In this document: positions 25,926 to 35,344 of the stretch, one piece after another | Layout of the letters: the number at the start of each line of letters is the position of its first letter | How positions within the stretch are numbered: position 1 is the first letter of the stretch | NCBI GenBank assembly: GCA_910577165.1 | Contig: CAJTLX010000017.1 | Location: 1 to 58,323 of the forward strand | Direction: 5' to 3' | From: an uncultured Lachnospiraceae bacterium | GTDB lineage: Bacteria > Bacillota > Clostridia > Lachnospirales > Lachnospiraceae | Length of the DNA: 58,323 nucleotides | Position numbers and translations under genes: made by a program | The notes under the pieces: model-generated | The model's database searches: none | What the model was told of the DNA's origin: nothing | The model's input: the letters and a program-made list of their open reading frames with translations, nothing else

Positions 25926-26906
25926 CTACTCCTCCTCTCTTATAATTGTTGATATCTTCACTGCGTAGGCATCCGAGGACGAACCTGGCAATGCAGTAAA
26001 TTTTTTAATATTCCCGACATAGACACTCAGTTCATCTTCCACTTTTGAATTGAGTTTGATAATGTCGCCTTTCTGCATATTTAACAGATCGTTTAATGAG
26101 ATGGTACTCTTGCCGAGTACCGCGCGCACTGGCACCCTGGCTCTTGCGATCATCACCTCGATCACATCCCGGTAACTTGCATCGTCCATCGTCTGCATGG
26201 AGGCGTACCAGAACTTGGTATTTAGTTTGTCAATTACATCCTCGACGCAACTGTACGGAATGCAGACATTCATCATGCCCTCCACCACGCCGATCCTAAC
26301 ATTCATCGTAACGATGGCCGCCATCTCGGAAGGCTGTATAATCTGCGCGAACTGCGAATTTGTTTCAATGCGCGTCAGACGCGGCTCGATGTGCACAACA
26401 TTCACCCACGGCTCCGGCAACAAATTTGTAATTACATTGTAGATGCGCTCAATAATAGCAAGCTCAATCTCCGTAAAATCTCTTGATTTTTCCAGGGGAT
26501 TTCCCTCGCCTCCAAGCATCCTGTCCACAATCGCATATCCAAGATTCTGTGCAAGTTCAATAATAATACTTCCCTCAAGTGGCGAGAAGTCCACAATCCC
26601 AAGCAGAACCGGATTGGACAGTGCATTTGTAAACTCCTGGTAGATAACCGCCTCCGAGTTCATCACCTCCACATTCACATTTTTGCGAAGGTAGCCCGGC
26701 AGATTGGTCGAAAGCAATCGTCCGAAATGCTCAAAAATATTTTCAAGTGTTCTTAAATGCTCTTTGGAGAATTTTGACGGCCGTTCGAAATCATAGTTTT
26801 TTACCGATTTCGCACCGTCCTCCTTAAATTCATCCGCGTCGACTTCACCGCTGCTTAGCGCGTGGAGCAGTTGGTCAATCTCATTTTGTGTTAAGATGTC
26901 ACCCAT
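25926..26906 (-). CDS. fliM: Flagellar motor switch protein FliM
   Basis: The 326-residue protein has the N-terminal CheY-P-binding peptide (LTQNEIDQLLHAL), a CheC-like middle domain that binds FliG and a C-terminal SpoA domain. It starts 8 bp before... that is, directly upstream of fliY in the transcript. Length and motifs are normal. Confidence 0.97.
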   Translation of the reverse strand: MGDILTQNEIDQLLHALSSGEVDADEFKEDGAKSVKNYDFERPSKFSKEHLRTLENIFEHFGRLLSTNLPGYLRKNVNVEVMNSEAVIYQEFTNALSNPVLLGIVDFSPLEGSIIIELAQNLGYAIVDRMLGGEGNPLEKSRDFTEIELAIIERIYNVITNLLPEPWVNVVHIEPRLTRIETNSQFAQIIQPSEMAAIVTMNVRIGVVEGMMNVCIPYSCVEDVIDKLNTKFWYASMQTMDDASYRDVIEVMIARARVPVRAVLGKSTISLNDLLNMQKGDIIKLNSKVEDELSVYVGNIKKFTALPGSSSDAYAVKISTIIREEE

Positions 26907-26953
26907 ACCTGACCTCTATTCTTTCTGAAATTTATCCATTAGAACTGCCTGTC

Positions 26954-27469
26954 TTAATTTCCCATATACACAGCGAAATCAAGACGATAAATACACTCTG
27001 TATCAAATTCCTCCTGCAATAGCTTGAGGATCTCTTCCTTTACTAAGTCCTTGCTCTCCTTGTAGGTCTCGTAGGTCAAATCACCGATTGAACTCTGGAT
27101 AATCTCCTTGATGCGCGCGTTCTGTGCCTCAATTAACGGCTGCACCGTCTTGTAGTCCTTCGCCTTGTTATTTAAGACGATGGAGGCAGTAAGCGAAAGG
27201 TAATGCACTTTGCCGTCCTCACCCTTGGCAAGCTGAATTGTCATATTGTCCGCCACGGAGATCGGCTCAAGATCTGTTACCGGAATCTCCTCGTCCTTCT
27301 CCACCGGAAGCGGTGATTCAAGCTCCAAATATATGACCTGACAAATTTTAGTAATCATATCATTCATCTTCTGGGCATTCGGCAGGTATACAAAAAGCAT
27401 TACTCCGCACAGCGTCAAGTTCACGAGCGTTACCGCCAAGATAATTACTGTCAATATATTCTTCTTCAT
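26954..27469 (-). CDS. fliL: Flagellar basal body-associated protein FliL
   Basis: The 171-residue protein has one N-terminal transmembrane helix (residues 6-29) and a periplasm-facing/extracellular FliL domain ending in EEFDTECIYRLDFAVYMGN. FliL surrounds the stator and supports torque. It sits between motB and fliM. Confidence 0.85.
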   Translation of the reverse strand: MKKNILTVIILAVTLVNLTLCGVMLFVYLPNAQKMNDMITKICQVIYLELESPLPVEKDEEIPVTDLEPISVADNMTIQLAKGEDGKVHYLSLTASIVLNNKAKDYKTVQPLIEAQNARIKEIIQSSIGDLTYETYKESKDLVKEEILKLLQEEFDTECIYRLDFAVYMGN

Positions 27470-27481
27470 CTCATACCTCCA

Positions 27482-28309
27482 TCAATCTGAATTTAAGGAA
27501 TTGTAGATCCTTATTTCAATTCTTCGGTTCTGCGTCCGGCCGGCCTCCGTCGAATTGTCTGCAATCGGAACATTCTCTCCCTTTCCTACCCACTCAATCT
27601 TCGTCTTGTCAATCCCCTTGTTGTCAATCAGGTATTTTGCTGCTACGCTGGCTCTCGCCGAAGAAAGTTCCATGTTGCTGTCATACTTGCCGCCTTTTTG
27701 CACTGGCACATTGTCCGTATGCCCAATCACGGCAATCCGGTAGCCGTTGTAATTCTTTAAGATATCGCCAACTCTGGAGAAAATCGGCAGCGCGTCCTCT
27801 GTCAGCTGCGCGCTTCCGGACGGATAGAGGTAATTTCCGCTGATCTCTATCGTGATGTACCTTCCTCCCGCCTCATCTATGCCAATATCCACATAGCCAT
27901 CTAAATTGTAGTCGCTACTCATTTCTGAAACTTCGTCATAAATCTGCTCTGACTCCTCGCGATTTGCCTCCTCTACTGCATCCCCGATACGGTCATAGGG
28001 ATCTTCCCCCTCCTTATCCTCCGCAGTCTCACCCATACTGTTGATGTACTCATCAATCTGGGTTAGCTGTGAAGCACCGGTGCTGATTAACTGTCCCTCC
28101 CCGATGGAGGAGGCTCCTCCGGTAAAAATATTTAATCGGCTGGAAAGCACATTTGCTAATTCTTCAAGCTTTGCTTCATCAATACTTGACATCGCGAAGA
28201 GAAGGACGAAGAAACATAGAAGGAGGTTCATCAGGTCGGAGAATGTTGCCATCCACGGCGCGGGCGTTCCGGCCGGAACACCACCCTCTTCTTTTTTCTT
28301 TCTAGCCAA
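27482..28309 (-). CDS. motB: Stator protein MotB
   Basis: The protein has 276 residues from the TTG at 28309. It has the family start ARKKKEEGG, a single transmembrane helix with the proton-carrying Asp in ATFSDLMNLLLCF, a linker with acidic stretches, and a C-terminal OmpA-like peptidoglycan-binding domain (IGHTDNVPV, SSARASVAAKYL, NRRIEIRIYN). An ATG 18 nt earlier (28327) lacks a ribosome binding site, while AAGGTGG stands 8 nt before the TTG. The TTG lies inside the last codons of motA, so the two are coupled. Confidence 0.93.
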   Translation of the reverse strand: MARKKKEEGGVPAGTPAPWMATFSDLMNLLLCFFVLLFAMSSIDEAKLEELANVLSSRLNIFTGGASSIGEGQLISTGASQLTQIDEYINSMGETAEDKEGEDPYDRIGDAVEEANREESEQIYDEVSEMSSDYNLDGYVDIGIDEAGGRYITIEISGNYLYPSGSAQLTEDALPIFSRVGDILKNYNGYRIAVIGHTDNVPVQKGGKYDSNMELSSARASVAAKYLIDNKGIDKTKIEWVGKGENVPIADNSTEAGRTQNRRIEIRIYNSLNSD

Positions 28310-29102
28310 CGTCCTCACCACCTTCATTCGCGCTTAATTCTTCTCTGCGGTTCGGCGCAAGGAAAGACTTTAATTTCTCCTCGATAACGCGAGGATTCTC
28401 ACCAGCCTGGATCGAGAGCAATCCTTCGACCAGGATTTCTTTCTGCTTTAACTCCGCCCCGTCATTTTCCTTTAATTTATTCGCAACCGGTGTACAGATC
28501 CAGTTTGCAAGGAGCGAACCGTACAGTGTCGTGATCAGGGCGATCGCCATGTTCGGACCTACAGTTGCCATATCCTGCAGTTTTCCAAGCATGTTGATCA
28601 GTCCGATAAGTGTACCGATCATACCCCAGGCAGGACCTGCGGCGGCGAGTGACTCCCAGAATCCGATATTTGCCTTGTGCCGCTCCTCAATACTTGAAAG
28701 CTCCGTTTCCAAGATACTTCGGACAAGCTCCGGGTCCGTACCGTCAACAATTAGGAGCAGACCTTTTTTCATAAAGGCATCATCCATGCCGTTCGCCATC
28801 TCCTCAAGCTGCAAGAGACCATCCTTGCGGGCGACATTTGAGAGCTGAATGACCGTCTGTATCGTCTCAAGTTCATTGATCGCGTGTACCTTGAAAATCA
28901 AACCCATCGATTTGAGTCTCTGGACAAATACCGGAATGGATGACTGCGTCACCATAATTCCCATAAACGCGCCGCCAAATGTAATAATCGCGGACTGATA
29001 ATCCCAGAACCCTAACAGCGCGCCAAACCCATCCTTCGCTACCATACCAAAAATAACCAATACTGCGGCCATTAAAATGCCAACTAAAGAAGCTATGTCC
29101 AT
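28302..29102 (-). CDS. motA: Stator protein MotA
   Basis: The 266-residue protein has four transmembrane helices and a large cytoplasmic loop (about 60-145) with charged residues that contact FliG. The segment GPAWGMIGTLIGLINML carries the conserved proline near the channel. With MotB it forms the proton or sodium channel of the motor. The ion cannot be decided from sequence alone. Confidence 0.95.
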   Translation of the reverse strand: MDIASLVGILMAAVLVIFGMVAKDGFGALLGFWDYQSAIITFGGAFMGIMVTQSSIPVFVQRLKSMGLIFKVHAINELETIQTVIQLSNVARKDGLLQLEEMANGMDDAFMKKGLLLIVDGTDPELVRSILETELSSIEERHKANIGFWESLAAAGPAWGMIGTLIGLINMLGKLQDMATVGPNMAIALITTLYGSLLANWICTPVANKLKENDGAELKQKEILVEGLLSIQAGENPRVIEEKLKSFLAPNRREELSANEGGEDVG

Positions 29103-29131
29103 TTTTCCACCTCAAGTCCTTTTTGTAAAAT

Positions 29132-29335
29132 TTATGTTTCCTTTTCCACGGTCGGATTTAATAATTCCATTCTATATAATATTACTAAATTTTTCACCTT
29201 TTGTCTACTTTCTTTTACAAATATTTTTTTTCCATTTGTAAAAGTGATCACCGTTTCGGGAACTTCCTCGATCATTTCGATCAAATCCGCATTCACAGTC
29301 ACTTTCTCATCATTTAATTTTGTAACTTCAATCAT
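29132..29335 (-). CDS. flbD: FlbD family flagellar protein
   Basis: This 67-residue protein (MIEVTKLNDEKVTVNADLIE..., then PETVITFTNGKKIFVKE) belongs to the small FlbD family found between flgE and motA in Firmicutes. In B. subtilis the counterpart is SwrD, which increases motor torque; that role here is inference. Confidence 0.88.
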   Translation of the reverse strand: MIEVTKLNDEKVTVNADLIEMIEEVPETVITFTNGKKIFVKESRQKVKNLVILYRMELLNPTVEKET

Positions 29336-29457
29336 ATTCCACCCCCTGACTGCGGCGATTATTTGTAATTTTTTTACATTTTTTCATAAAAGCCCCGGTT
29401 GATTTTTCCTTCCATCTTAAACTTTTTTATCCCCTTTTCCCTTCTTTACAAAATTCT

Positions 29458-29525
29458 CTGGCAGTTTTTACACTGCCAGGGAAATCCCTGCGGCATATCG
29501 ATGTTAAATTTATGCCACAGGGATT
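29458..29525 (-). terminator. Two tandem hairpins after flgE
   Basis: Just after the flgE stop a 15-bp stem with one mismatch (29525-29511 with 29497-29483) is followed by a 7-bp perfect stem (CTGGCAG, 29479-29473 with 29464-29458). A true U-run is missing. They may partly terminate transcription or protect the upstream mRNA, which would raise hook gene expression over downstream motor genes. Confidence 0.5.
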
Positions 29526-29531
29526 CTTTTA

Positions 29532-31013
29532 TTAACGTTTCAGATTGATCAGCTCCTCAAGCAAGGTATCCGAGGTGGTAATAATTCGGGAGTTTGCCTG
29601 AAATCCTCTCTGTGTGATAATCATATCGGTAAATTCATTTGCCAGATCGACATTGGACATCTCAATAACCCCCGGATTGAACTTACCGCCCGTGGTCAGG
29701 ATATCCTTGCCGATGCCGTCAAAACTGCCGGAGTTCTGTGTGGTTGCAAACATATTATTTCCGATCGCCTCAAGACCTGCTGCGTTCGGGAAGGTTGCGA
29801 CAACCACCTGACCTAAAAGATTGGAATCCCCGTTGTCGTAAGCTCCGTAGATCTTGCCGTACTTGTCAATGCTAAGCCCCGTCATATTGCCGACTGGTTT
29901 GCCCGCGCCCTCCGCCGCACTCGCTCTGGTTCCGCGCGCACACTCCAGCGTGGTGGTACCGCTCTGCGAGAACATAGTAAGGGCGGAGAAGTCGATATTG
30001 ATCCGCTTAAATGGAGTGCCCTCCGTATCCCCAGCAAGGTCAAAGGTAAGAGATGGGTTTGTCGCCTCATCGAAAAACTCGCCTGCCGCATCCTCATCCC
30101 CAGTAATGCTCTGAAACTTTCCGGTTACGGAATCAAAGGTTAAAACGGCTGCTTCCATCTCAATTGTGACTTCACCAGTTTCTTCATCTACCTCAACACC
30201 TACTCCTTCACCATTAAAATTAAATCCGGTAAGCGCGCTAGCCTGATAAGTAATCACCCCATCTTCCTCCACCTCTTCTACAAAGACGGACTTTCCTCTC
30301 TCGTCATAGACATTTTTTATTGTGACATCATACGTATTTGTAGTTTCAGCCTCCGCCTGATGCTTAATATTAAATTCCACCGTAAACAGGTTTCCGAGAT
30401 TGTCGTAGAACTGCACATTTGCCACGCGCCCCGCTGCATCCGCCGCGAGCTGTGTATCGTTCATATCGATATTTCCGGTTACATTGCACTGCGTTGTCGC
30501 CTCAGGGTTTGAGAACATCTTATCCGGAGCCATTACCCTGAGCGCGGATACGGTATCCGACTTACATCTCGACGGATCGTCCTCGCTTACCTGCCAGCCC
30601 ATTACTAGCGCGCCAGACGGCGTGCAGAGATTTCCGTTTGCATCGACATTAAATGAACCCGCCTTGGTAAAATAGTTTGTGCCATTGTTCTGCACAACAA
30701 AGAATCCGTCCCCCTCAATCATCAGGTCGGACCAGCCGTCCGTGCGCTGCGATCCGCCCGTATCCGTAATATTGGTGGTGATGGAGGCAAGGTTCGCGCC
30801 AAGACCAATCTGCATTGCGTTGATCCCCGCTGTCCCCATCGCATCGTTCGGTCCGCTCGCCGGCTTCGATGTCTGATAGAGAATATCTGAGAATGTTACC
30901 GTGCTTCTCTTAAACCCGACGGTATTTACGTTCGCGATATTGTTACCAATTACATCCATCCTTGTCTGATGTACTCTAAGACCCGATACACCAGAATACA
31001 ATGATCTCATCAT
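29532..31013 (-). CDS. flgE: Flagellar hook protein FlgE
   Basis: The 493-residue protein has the axial-protein N-terminus (MMRSLYSGVSGLRVHQTRMD, NNIANVNTVGFKRS), a central variable region (about 120-370) with acidic stretches, and the C-terminal motif (GVIEMSNVDLANEF...FQANSRIITTSD). It forms the hook. An AGGAGGT site precedes the first of two ATG codons. Confidence 0.96.
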   Translation of the reverse strand: MMRSLYSGVSGLRVHQTRMDVIGNNIANVNTVGFKRSTVTFSDILYQTSKPASGPNDAMGTAGINAMQIGLGANLASITTNITDTGGSQRTDGWSDLMIEGDGFFVVQNNGTNYFTKAGSFNVDANGNLCTPSGALVMGWQVSEDDPSRCKSDTVSALRVMAPDKMFSNPEATTQCNVTGNIDMNDTQLAADAAGRVANVQFYDNLGNLFTVEFNIKHQAEAETTNTYDVTIKNVYDERGKSVFVEEVEEDGVITYQASALTGFNFNGEGVGVEVDEETGEVTIEMEAAVLTFDSVTGKFQSITGDEDAAGEFFDEATNPSLTFDLAGDTEGTPFKRINIDFSALTMFSQSGTTTLECARGTRASAAEGAGKPVGNMTGLSIDKYGKIYGAYDNGDSNLLGQVVVATFPNAAGLEAIGNNMFATTQNSGSFDGIGKDILTTGGKFNPGVIEMSNVDLANEFTDMIITQRGFQANSRIITTSDTLLEELINLKR

Positions 31014-31093
31014 AGTAAAATGACCTCCTTATTTTACGTTCCCCGACTTCTGTCATTCAGCCGGGAGCCGCCCCCTTTTGTGGTCCGGCGGTT

Positions 31094-31519
31094 TTAACCT
31101 ATCACTGCTCCGTCAATATTGGTAAATACTTTGTCGTCGCCCCCCGCCACCGCGGTGACCACGATATTATTTCTTGTATTTACAATAAATGCATAACTGT
31201 CCACCATGACAAGCGACTCCACAATTCCCTTTTGCTGTGCCTTTGCCGCACCGGCATTTAGCCGCCTTACCTGTTCCTCGGACAGATCAATGCTCCGATC
31301 CAAAAGTCTCTCATTCGCGTGCTTTGAAAAGCGCAGCGGACTTGTCTCGGTTTCTAAATTTTTCCTTTCCTGCTTCTGACGCAACAGGATATGCTCAAAA
31401 GAATCCTGTACTGTTCTGCCCCCCGAAGTCTTTCCTGTCGGTTGGCAAAGTTTGCTCGTCATTTGTTCGATGGAAGAAAAGCTGTTCTTTATCTGATTCA
31501 TCGCATTTGCCTCCCTCAT
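31094..31519 (-). CDS. TIGR02530 flagellar operon protein
   Basis: The 141-residue protein has a Gln/Lys-rich first half and a conserved second half (LRFSKHANERLLDRSIDLSE, then LVMVDSYAFIVNTRNNIVVTAV). This matches the small flagellar operon proteins that lie between flgD and flgE in many Firmicutes. Its function is unknown. Confidence 0.82.
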   Translation of the reverse strand: MREANAMNQIKNSFSSIEQMTSKLCQPTGKTSGGRTVQDSFEHILLRQKQERKNLETETSPLRFSKHANERLLDRSIDLSEEQVRRLNAGAAKAQQKGIVESLVMVDSYAFIVNTRNNIVVTAVAGGDDKVFTNIDGAVIG

Positions 31520-31551
31520 AAAAGAAAAAACTTCCTGACGCTTACCTGCTA

Positions 31552-32385
31552 TTACTCCTCGGTCTTATCTGTTTTATCTTCATCCCCCTGCGTCTTATCT
31601 CCCTCGGTCTTGTCGGTATCATCCGGTTTTTCTTCCTCCGGCTTTACCTTGGAATTTACAATCTCCACGGAAATCTTATCCTCGATCGTCGTATAGTCGT
31701 TGTCATTAAAGACTACCGCAACCGCATATGATCCGTTTGGCAGATCGGCAAACGCGCCGCCAAAAATCGTAAGTTTATTGCCATCCAGCTTGAAATTCGA
31801 AGGATCAATCAATTTCTTGTTGATCACTAATGCTACCTCGTCCGCCGCGTACTCATCCTCACCGAGATTTACCTCAACAATGCTTGCTGACGGCTTATCT
31901 GCGTCATACTTAAACTTGTAGCTCTTGTCGATGGATGGAGCGCAGACATTCTTTACATAGCTCTCATCCATAACCGCATACAGATCATCGATATCGTAGA
32001 GCTGCCCATTGACATAGATCTGAACCGTGGAACCGGAGGCATTGACATACTGCACTTTCCCCGCTACCTGTGTTTCCTTGCCTGTGGAATCCTCGGAGTT
32101 GACAATCACATCCTTGCCAATCAGCGAGAACGCCTGGGACTTCTCATAGGAAGCATTCAAATTCTGCATCTGCTCAAGCTGCGAGAACGTCGCGAGCTGT
32201 GATACAAACTCGGTATCATTCTGTGGGTTTAACGGATCCTGATTCTGGATCTGGCAGACAAGCAACTGCAAAAACGCATCCTTGCCAAGTTCCGATGTCC
32301 CCTTGGTCTCCTTCTTTGTCGTCGTGATCGCATTGTTCGCATCCTGCAATACACCATTTACTACTTTTCCAACTAATTCCGCCAT
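31552..32385 (-). CDS. flgD: Hook scaffolding (capping) protein FlgD
   Basis: The 277-residue protein begins with the FlgD signature (LGKDAFLQLLVCQIQNQDPLNPQNDTEF broken across residues 32-60) and SQLATFSQLEQMQNL, then beta domains. Its last 35 residues or so are very rich in Lys, Glu, Asp and Thr (PDDTDKTEGDKTQ-type), a low-complexity tail uncommon in FlgD. It caps the growing hook. It lies between fliK and the TIGR02530 gene. Confidence 0.94.
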   Translation of the reverse strand: MAELVGKVVNGVLQDANNAITTTKKETKGTSELGKDAFLQLLVCQIQNQDPLNPQNDTEFVSQLATFSQLEQMQNLNASYEKSQAFSLIGKDVIVNSEDSTGKETQVAGKVQYVNASGSTVQIYVNGQLYDIDDLYAVMDESYVKNVCAPSIDKSYKFKYDADKPSASIVEVNLGEDEYAADEVALVINKKLIDPSNFKLDGNKLTIFGGAFADLPNGSYAVAVVFNDNDYTTIEDKISVEIVNSKVKPEEEKPDDTDKTEGDKTQGDEDKTDKTEE

Positions 32386-32401
32386 AATTTCCTCCTTTCT
32401 G

Positions 32402-33982
32402 CTATGCCGTGTAATCTACCTGGTTTCCACTTCGCTCCATCAGATCAGCAGCAATCTGCTCTGCCTCCGACATTCCCTGCGGCAGACCGCCATCATTTAT
32501 GGATTCGTCAAAACGAAGTCCTCTTCTGCCTCTCTGTCTGTTTTCCTGACCGCCATTATTTGCCGCAGCACCGCCATTTTGAGTAAAATCAAAATTGGAA
32601 ACGGTCACTTCGATCGCCTCGACTTTAAGTCCCTGGCTTTCCAAATTTTCACGTAGCACCACCATCTGGCTTTGGATCGCTTCTTTTGCCACCTCATTCT
32701 GCGCCGTAAAATGCGCGGTCAGTGCCCCATGCCTTGATACAAGGTTCAGGGTTACTCTCCCAAGACTTTCCGGCGTTAAAGAAATCTCCATCGAAGTCTG
32801 CTTATCGCTTAATACCACGCGCACTTTCTCCAAAATCTGATCTGCTACCGCCCGAACCTGCTCGGCTTTTCCTAGCTGTGCAAACTCTGCCTCATCCGTC
32901 CTCGCCGCATCCGCAACGAGATTTAAGAATTGATCTCCCAGTGTAGCCTGACCCGGTTTCGCATCACTTCTCGTCCCATGACCATCCATATGATCGGAAA
33001 GACTCTCTTTTGCTGTATCCGTCTCCCCGCTCTCTCTTACTGCTTCAAAAGTAAATCCGGCTTCCTTTTGTCCTTGTACCTTCTCCTTTAGCATATCGCC
33101 GCCAAAATCTTTCTCTGCTTGTTTTCCAGTATTTTCCACTTTGGTTTCCACAACCTCTTCTCCTGGATTTGCAGCTTTTGCCAGAACCTGCGCAAAATCC
33201 GATTCCTCCGTATTTTCAGTAGTTTCCTGTGGCAGGAGAGCATTCTCCGATTCAAGGTTTGGAATTTCTGTCCTCTGGGAAATCTCCAGGAGATCATTTC
33301 GAATTTCCCCCGCTTTTTCAAGCAAAGTATTTAGGGTATTCATCGCGGACTCATCGGTCAAAAGCTTCATCGGATCACCGTCGCATTCTGCGGTTACAAC
33401 AAGCTGCTGTAAGATCTGCGGCTGCAAGAGTCCCTGCATATTGGTTCCCATCTGCTCTAAAAGTTGTTCTAACTCCTCCTCGTCCACCTGGAGCGAATCC
33501 ATAATTGCCTGCTTTAACTCGCTAAGTTTCTGCATCTCCAAAAGCTTTGATGCCTCGCGAAAAAGCTTTAAGCTCTTGACAAAGCCGGTATCAAGCACCT
33601 GATCTTCCCCGGAATCCGAAGATACCATATCCCCGGAAAGCACGGGTTCTTCCGGCATATCCCCCGGTTTCTCTCCCTGCTGTACTTTTCCTTCAATGTT
33701 TTGTGGATTCTCCTTTGTTTCCTGTGCCATCTGTGGTGTCTTTGTCACTTCCTTCTTGCTGCCCACATCTTTTTCCGACGATGCACTTGTCGTCTGCGCG
33801 CGGCTTTCCTGCGCGCGCTCCACCTTTGTCTGAGCGGTAGGAGAGGCCTTTTTTGAGGAAGCACCCACGGACATCATGTCGGAAAAAGAAGTGCCGCCCG
33901 CAGCGCGATTTCCTGAGTGTGCACCCACGGATGCCACTTTTGCAGAGCGTGCCCCTGCTACTTGTACCCCTGATGTTATCAT
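32402..33982 (-). CDS. fliK: Hook-length control protein FliK
   Basis: The protein has 526 residues from ATG 33982, which follows AAAGGAGG by six bases; a frame 24 nt longer exists. Most of the protein is low-complexity, charged and Gln/Glu/Ser-rich, as expected for a molecular ruler. The C-terminal Flg_hook domain is clear (SMEISLTPESLGRVTLNLVSR, then VLRENLESQGLKVEAIEVTV). It signals FlhB to switch substrates. Confidence 0.93.
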   Translation of the reverse strand: MITSGVQVAGARSAKVASVGAHSGNRAAGGTSFSDMMSVGASSKKASPTAQTKVERAQESRAQTTSASSEKDVGSKKEVTKTPQMAQETKENPQNIEGKVQQGEKPGDMPEEPVLSGDMVSSDSGEDQVLDTGFVKSLKLFREASKLLEMQKLSELKQAIMDSLQVDEEELEQLLEQMGTNMQGLLQPQILQQLVVTAECDGDPMKLLTDESAMNTLNTLLEKAGEIRNDLLEISQRTEIPNLESENALLPQETTENTEESDFAQVLAKAANPGEEVVETKVENTGKQAEKDFGGDMLKEKVQGQKEAGFTFEAVRESGETDTAKESLSDHMDGHGTRSDAKPGQATLGDQFLNLVADAARTDEAEFAQLGKAEQVRAVADQILEKVRVVLSDKQTSMEISLTPESLGRVTLNLVSRHGALTAHFTAQNEVAKEAIQSQMVVLRENLESQGLKVEAIEVTVSNFDFTQNGGAAANNGGQENRQRGRRGLRFDESINDGGLPQGMSEAEQIAADLMERSGNQVDYTA

Positions 33983-34070
33983 CCCATTCCTCCTTTCAAA
34001 AATCATTTTATTGTATTTATGAAACGGTTTCCCGGTTTCACCATACCCTAAAAAGGAAATGAAATTTTTC

Positions 34071-34856
34071 CTATCTCCCCAACTGCTGTCTTATCGAATT
34101 CATTTTCTCCTCGTTGATATCGGCAATTACCTGCATAACATGAGCCGCATAGAGTGTATCCATCTTCTCTAAGATCGCCGCGCTCTCCGTTGTCTTCATA
34201 CATAACAGATACTGCGCCACCAGATTGATACTCGCGTTCATCTCCTCTAAGATCGCTGCCGCATTGCCCGGCTTCATCTTTGCAAGGCGATTGGCTTCCT
34301 CCTTGATCAAATCATCATATTCTAACAATTCTAACACCTGGCGGTAAATTTCCTCCGCCGTTGTCGGATTGATCTCCTCGTAAAATTTACGGTACTCCTC
34401 CACATCAGGAGCCTGATCGTTAAAGACGACATTCCGGTCAAATTCTTCCACGCGCTTGGCAAAAGCAAGCTGGTCATCTTCAAATACCTTAAGCCTTGCG
34501 TTCTCCGCCTGAAGTTCTGCAATCAATTTCGCATAGTCCGAGTTTGAAGTTGTCGCGGCATCTAACTGCGCCTCAAGCTCCTTGATCCGCGCCACCGCCG
34601 CCTCCATCGTATCAAATGGATAGTTATTTTCCCAGGCCTCCTGCTCATCCGACACAGCGGGCAGGAGATATTTTAATACCGGGACATCCTTTAACATCGG
34701 TCTTAGGCTTGTTCCAAGATTACCAACATCCATCTTTATCAAAAAGGCAAAGGTAATGATCCACATTAACAGAACTAACAAGACAATAATGAAGGTCACA
34801 AATTTTCCGCCGCCCTTCTTTTCTTCCCCGCCTGCATTTTTATTTTTTTTTGCCAT
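34071..34856 (-). CDS. MotE/YlxF-like flagellar protein with MgtE-N-like domain
   Basis: The 261-residue protein has one transmembrane helix (about residues 18-42), a coiled coil (about 85-125) and a C-terminal helical repeat domain like the N domain of MgtE (LAKMKPGNAAAILEEMN..., KTTESAAILEKMDTLYAAHVMQVI). It matches ylxF of B. subtilis by position (between fliJ and fliK) and MotE by fold. Its role is probably at the rod or stator; this is inference. Confidence 0.8.
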   Translation of the reverse strand: MAKKNKNAGGEEKKGGGKFVTFIIVLLVLLMWIITFAFLIKMDVGNLGTSLRPMLKDVPVLKYLLPAVSDEQEAWENNYPFDTMEAAVARIKELEAQLDAATTSNSDYAKLIAELQAENARLKVFEDDQLAFAKRVEEFDRNVVFNDQAPDVEEYRKFYEEINPTTAEEIYRQVLELLEYDDLIKEEANRLAKMKPGNAAAILEEMNASINLVAQYLLCMKTTESAAILEKMDTLYAAHVMQVIADINEEKMNSIRQQLGR

Positions 34857-34871
34857 TTGCGATGTTTCCTC

Positions 34872-35324
34872 CTATTCCACCATCTCTGTTAATTTATGCC
34901 GGAAACTTACCAATTCGTCAATTTCTTTTTGTTCCTCGGCATTTAATTCTGCCAGATATTCCTGAAACGCTTTTTCCTTTAATTTCTCCTGTGTCTCGCG
35001 CTCCACCATCGCCTCGCGCAATCGGTGCATTGCCGCATCCACATTGTTCTGCGCCTTCTGTACCGCCGTCTTCTGACGCTCAATAAAAATCTTCAATGTT
35101 TCCAGTGCGTCCTCCCCATGCCGTATAGTCATTATATTTAGATTCGCGCCCACCAATTCCCGCAGATTTGCCTCACAGTCCGCACGCCGCAAATTAAGCG
35201 CGGCAAGTTTTTGTTCTTCCTCGTTTAATTTTGCCTGTGCTGTTGCATAGCGTGCCTTTTCCTGCTCTTCTAATTTCTCCTTGATATTGAGTACACTCTG
35301 CATTTTATAGACAAATTTCTTCAA
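34872..35324 (-). CDS. fliJ: Flagellar export chaperone-escort protein FliJ
   Basis: The 150-residue, almost wholly coiled-coil protein starts KKFVYKMQSVLNIKEKLEEQ. The start codon is TTG at 35324; a GGTGG-containing site precedes it. FliJ forms the stalk that links the FliI ATPase to FlhA. It lies 20 bp after fliI. Confidence 0.9.
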   Translation of the reverse strand: MKKFVYKMQSVLNIKEKLEEQEKARYATAQAKLNEEEQKLAALNLRRADCEANLRELVGANLNIMTIRHGEDALETLKIFIERQKTAVQKAQNNVDAAMHRLREAMVERETQEKLKEKAFQEYLAELNAEEQKEIDELVSFRHKLTEMVE

Positions 35325-35344
35325 TCAGACCACCACTTTTCTCT

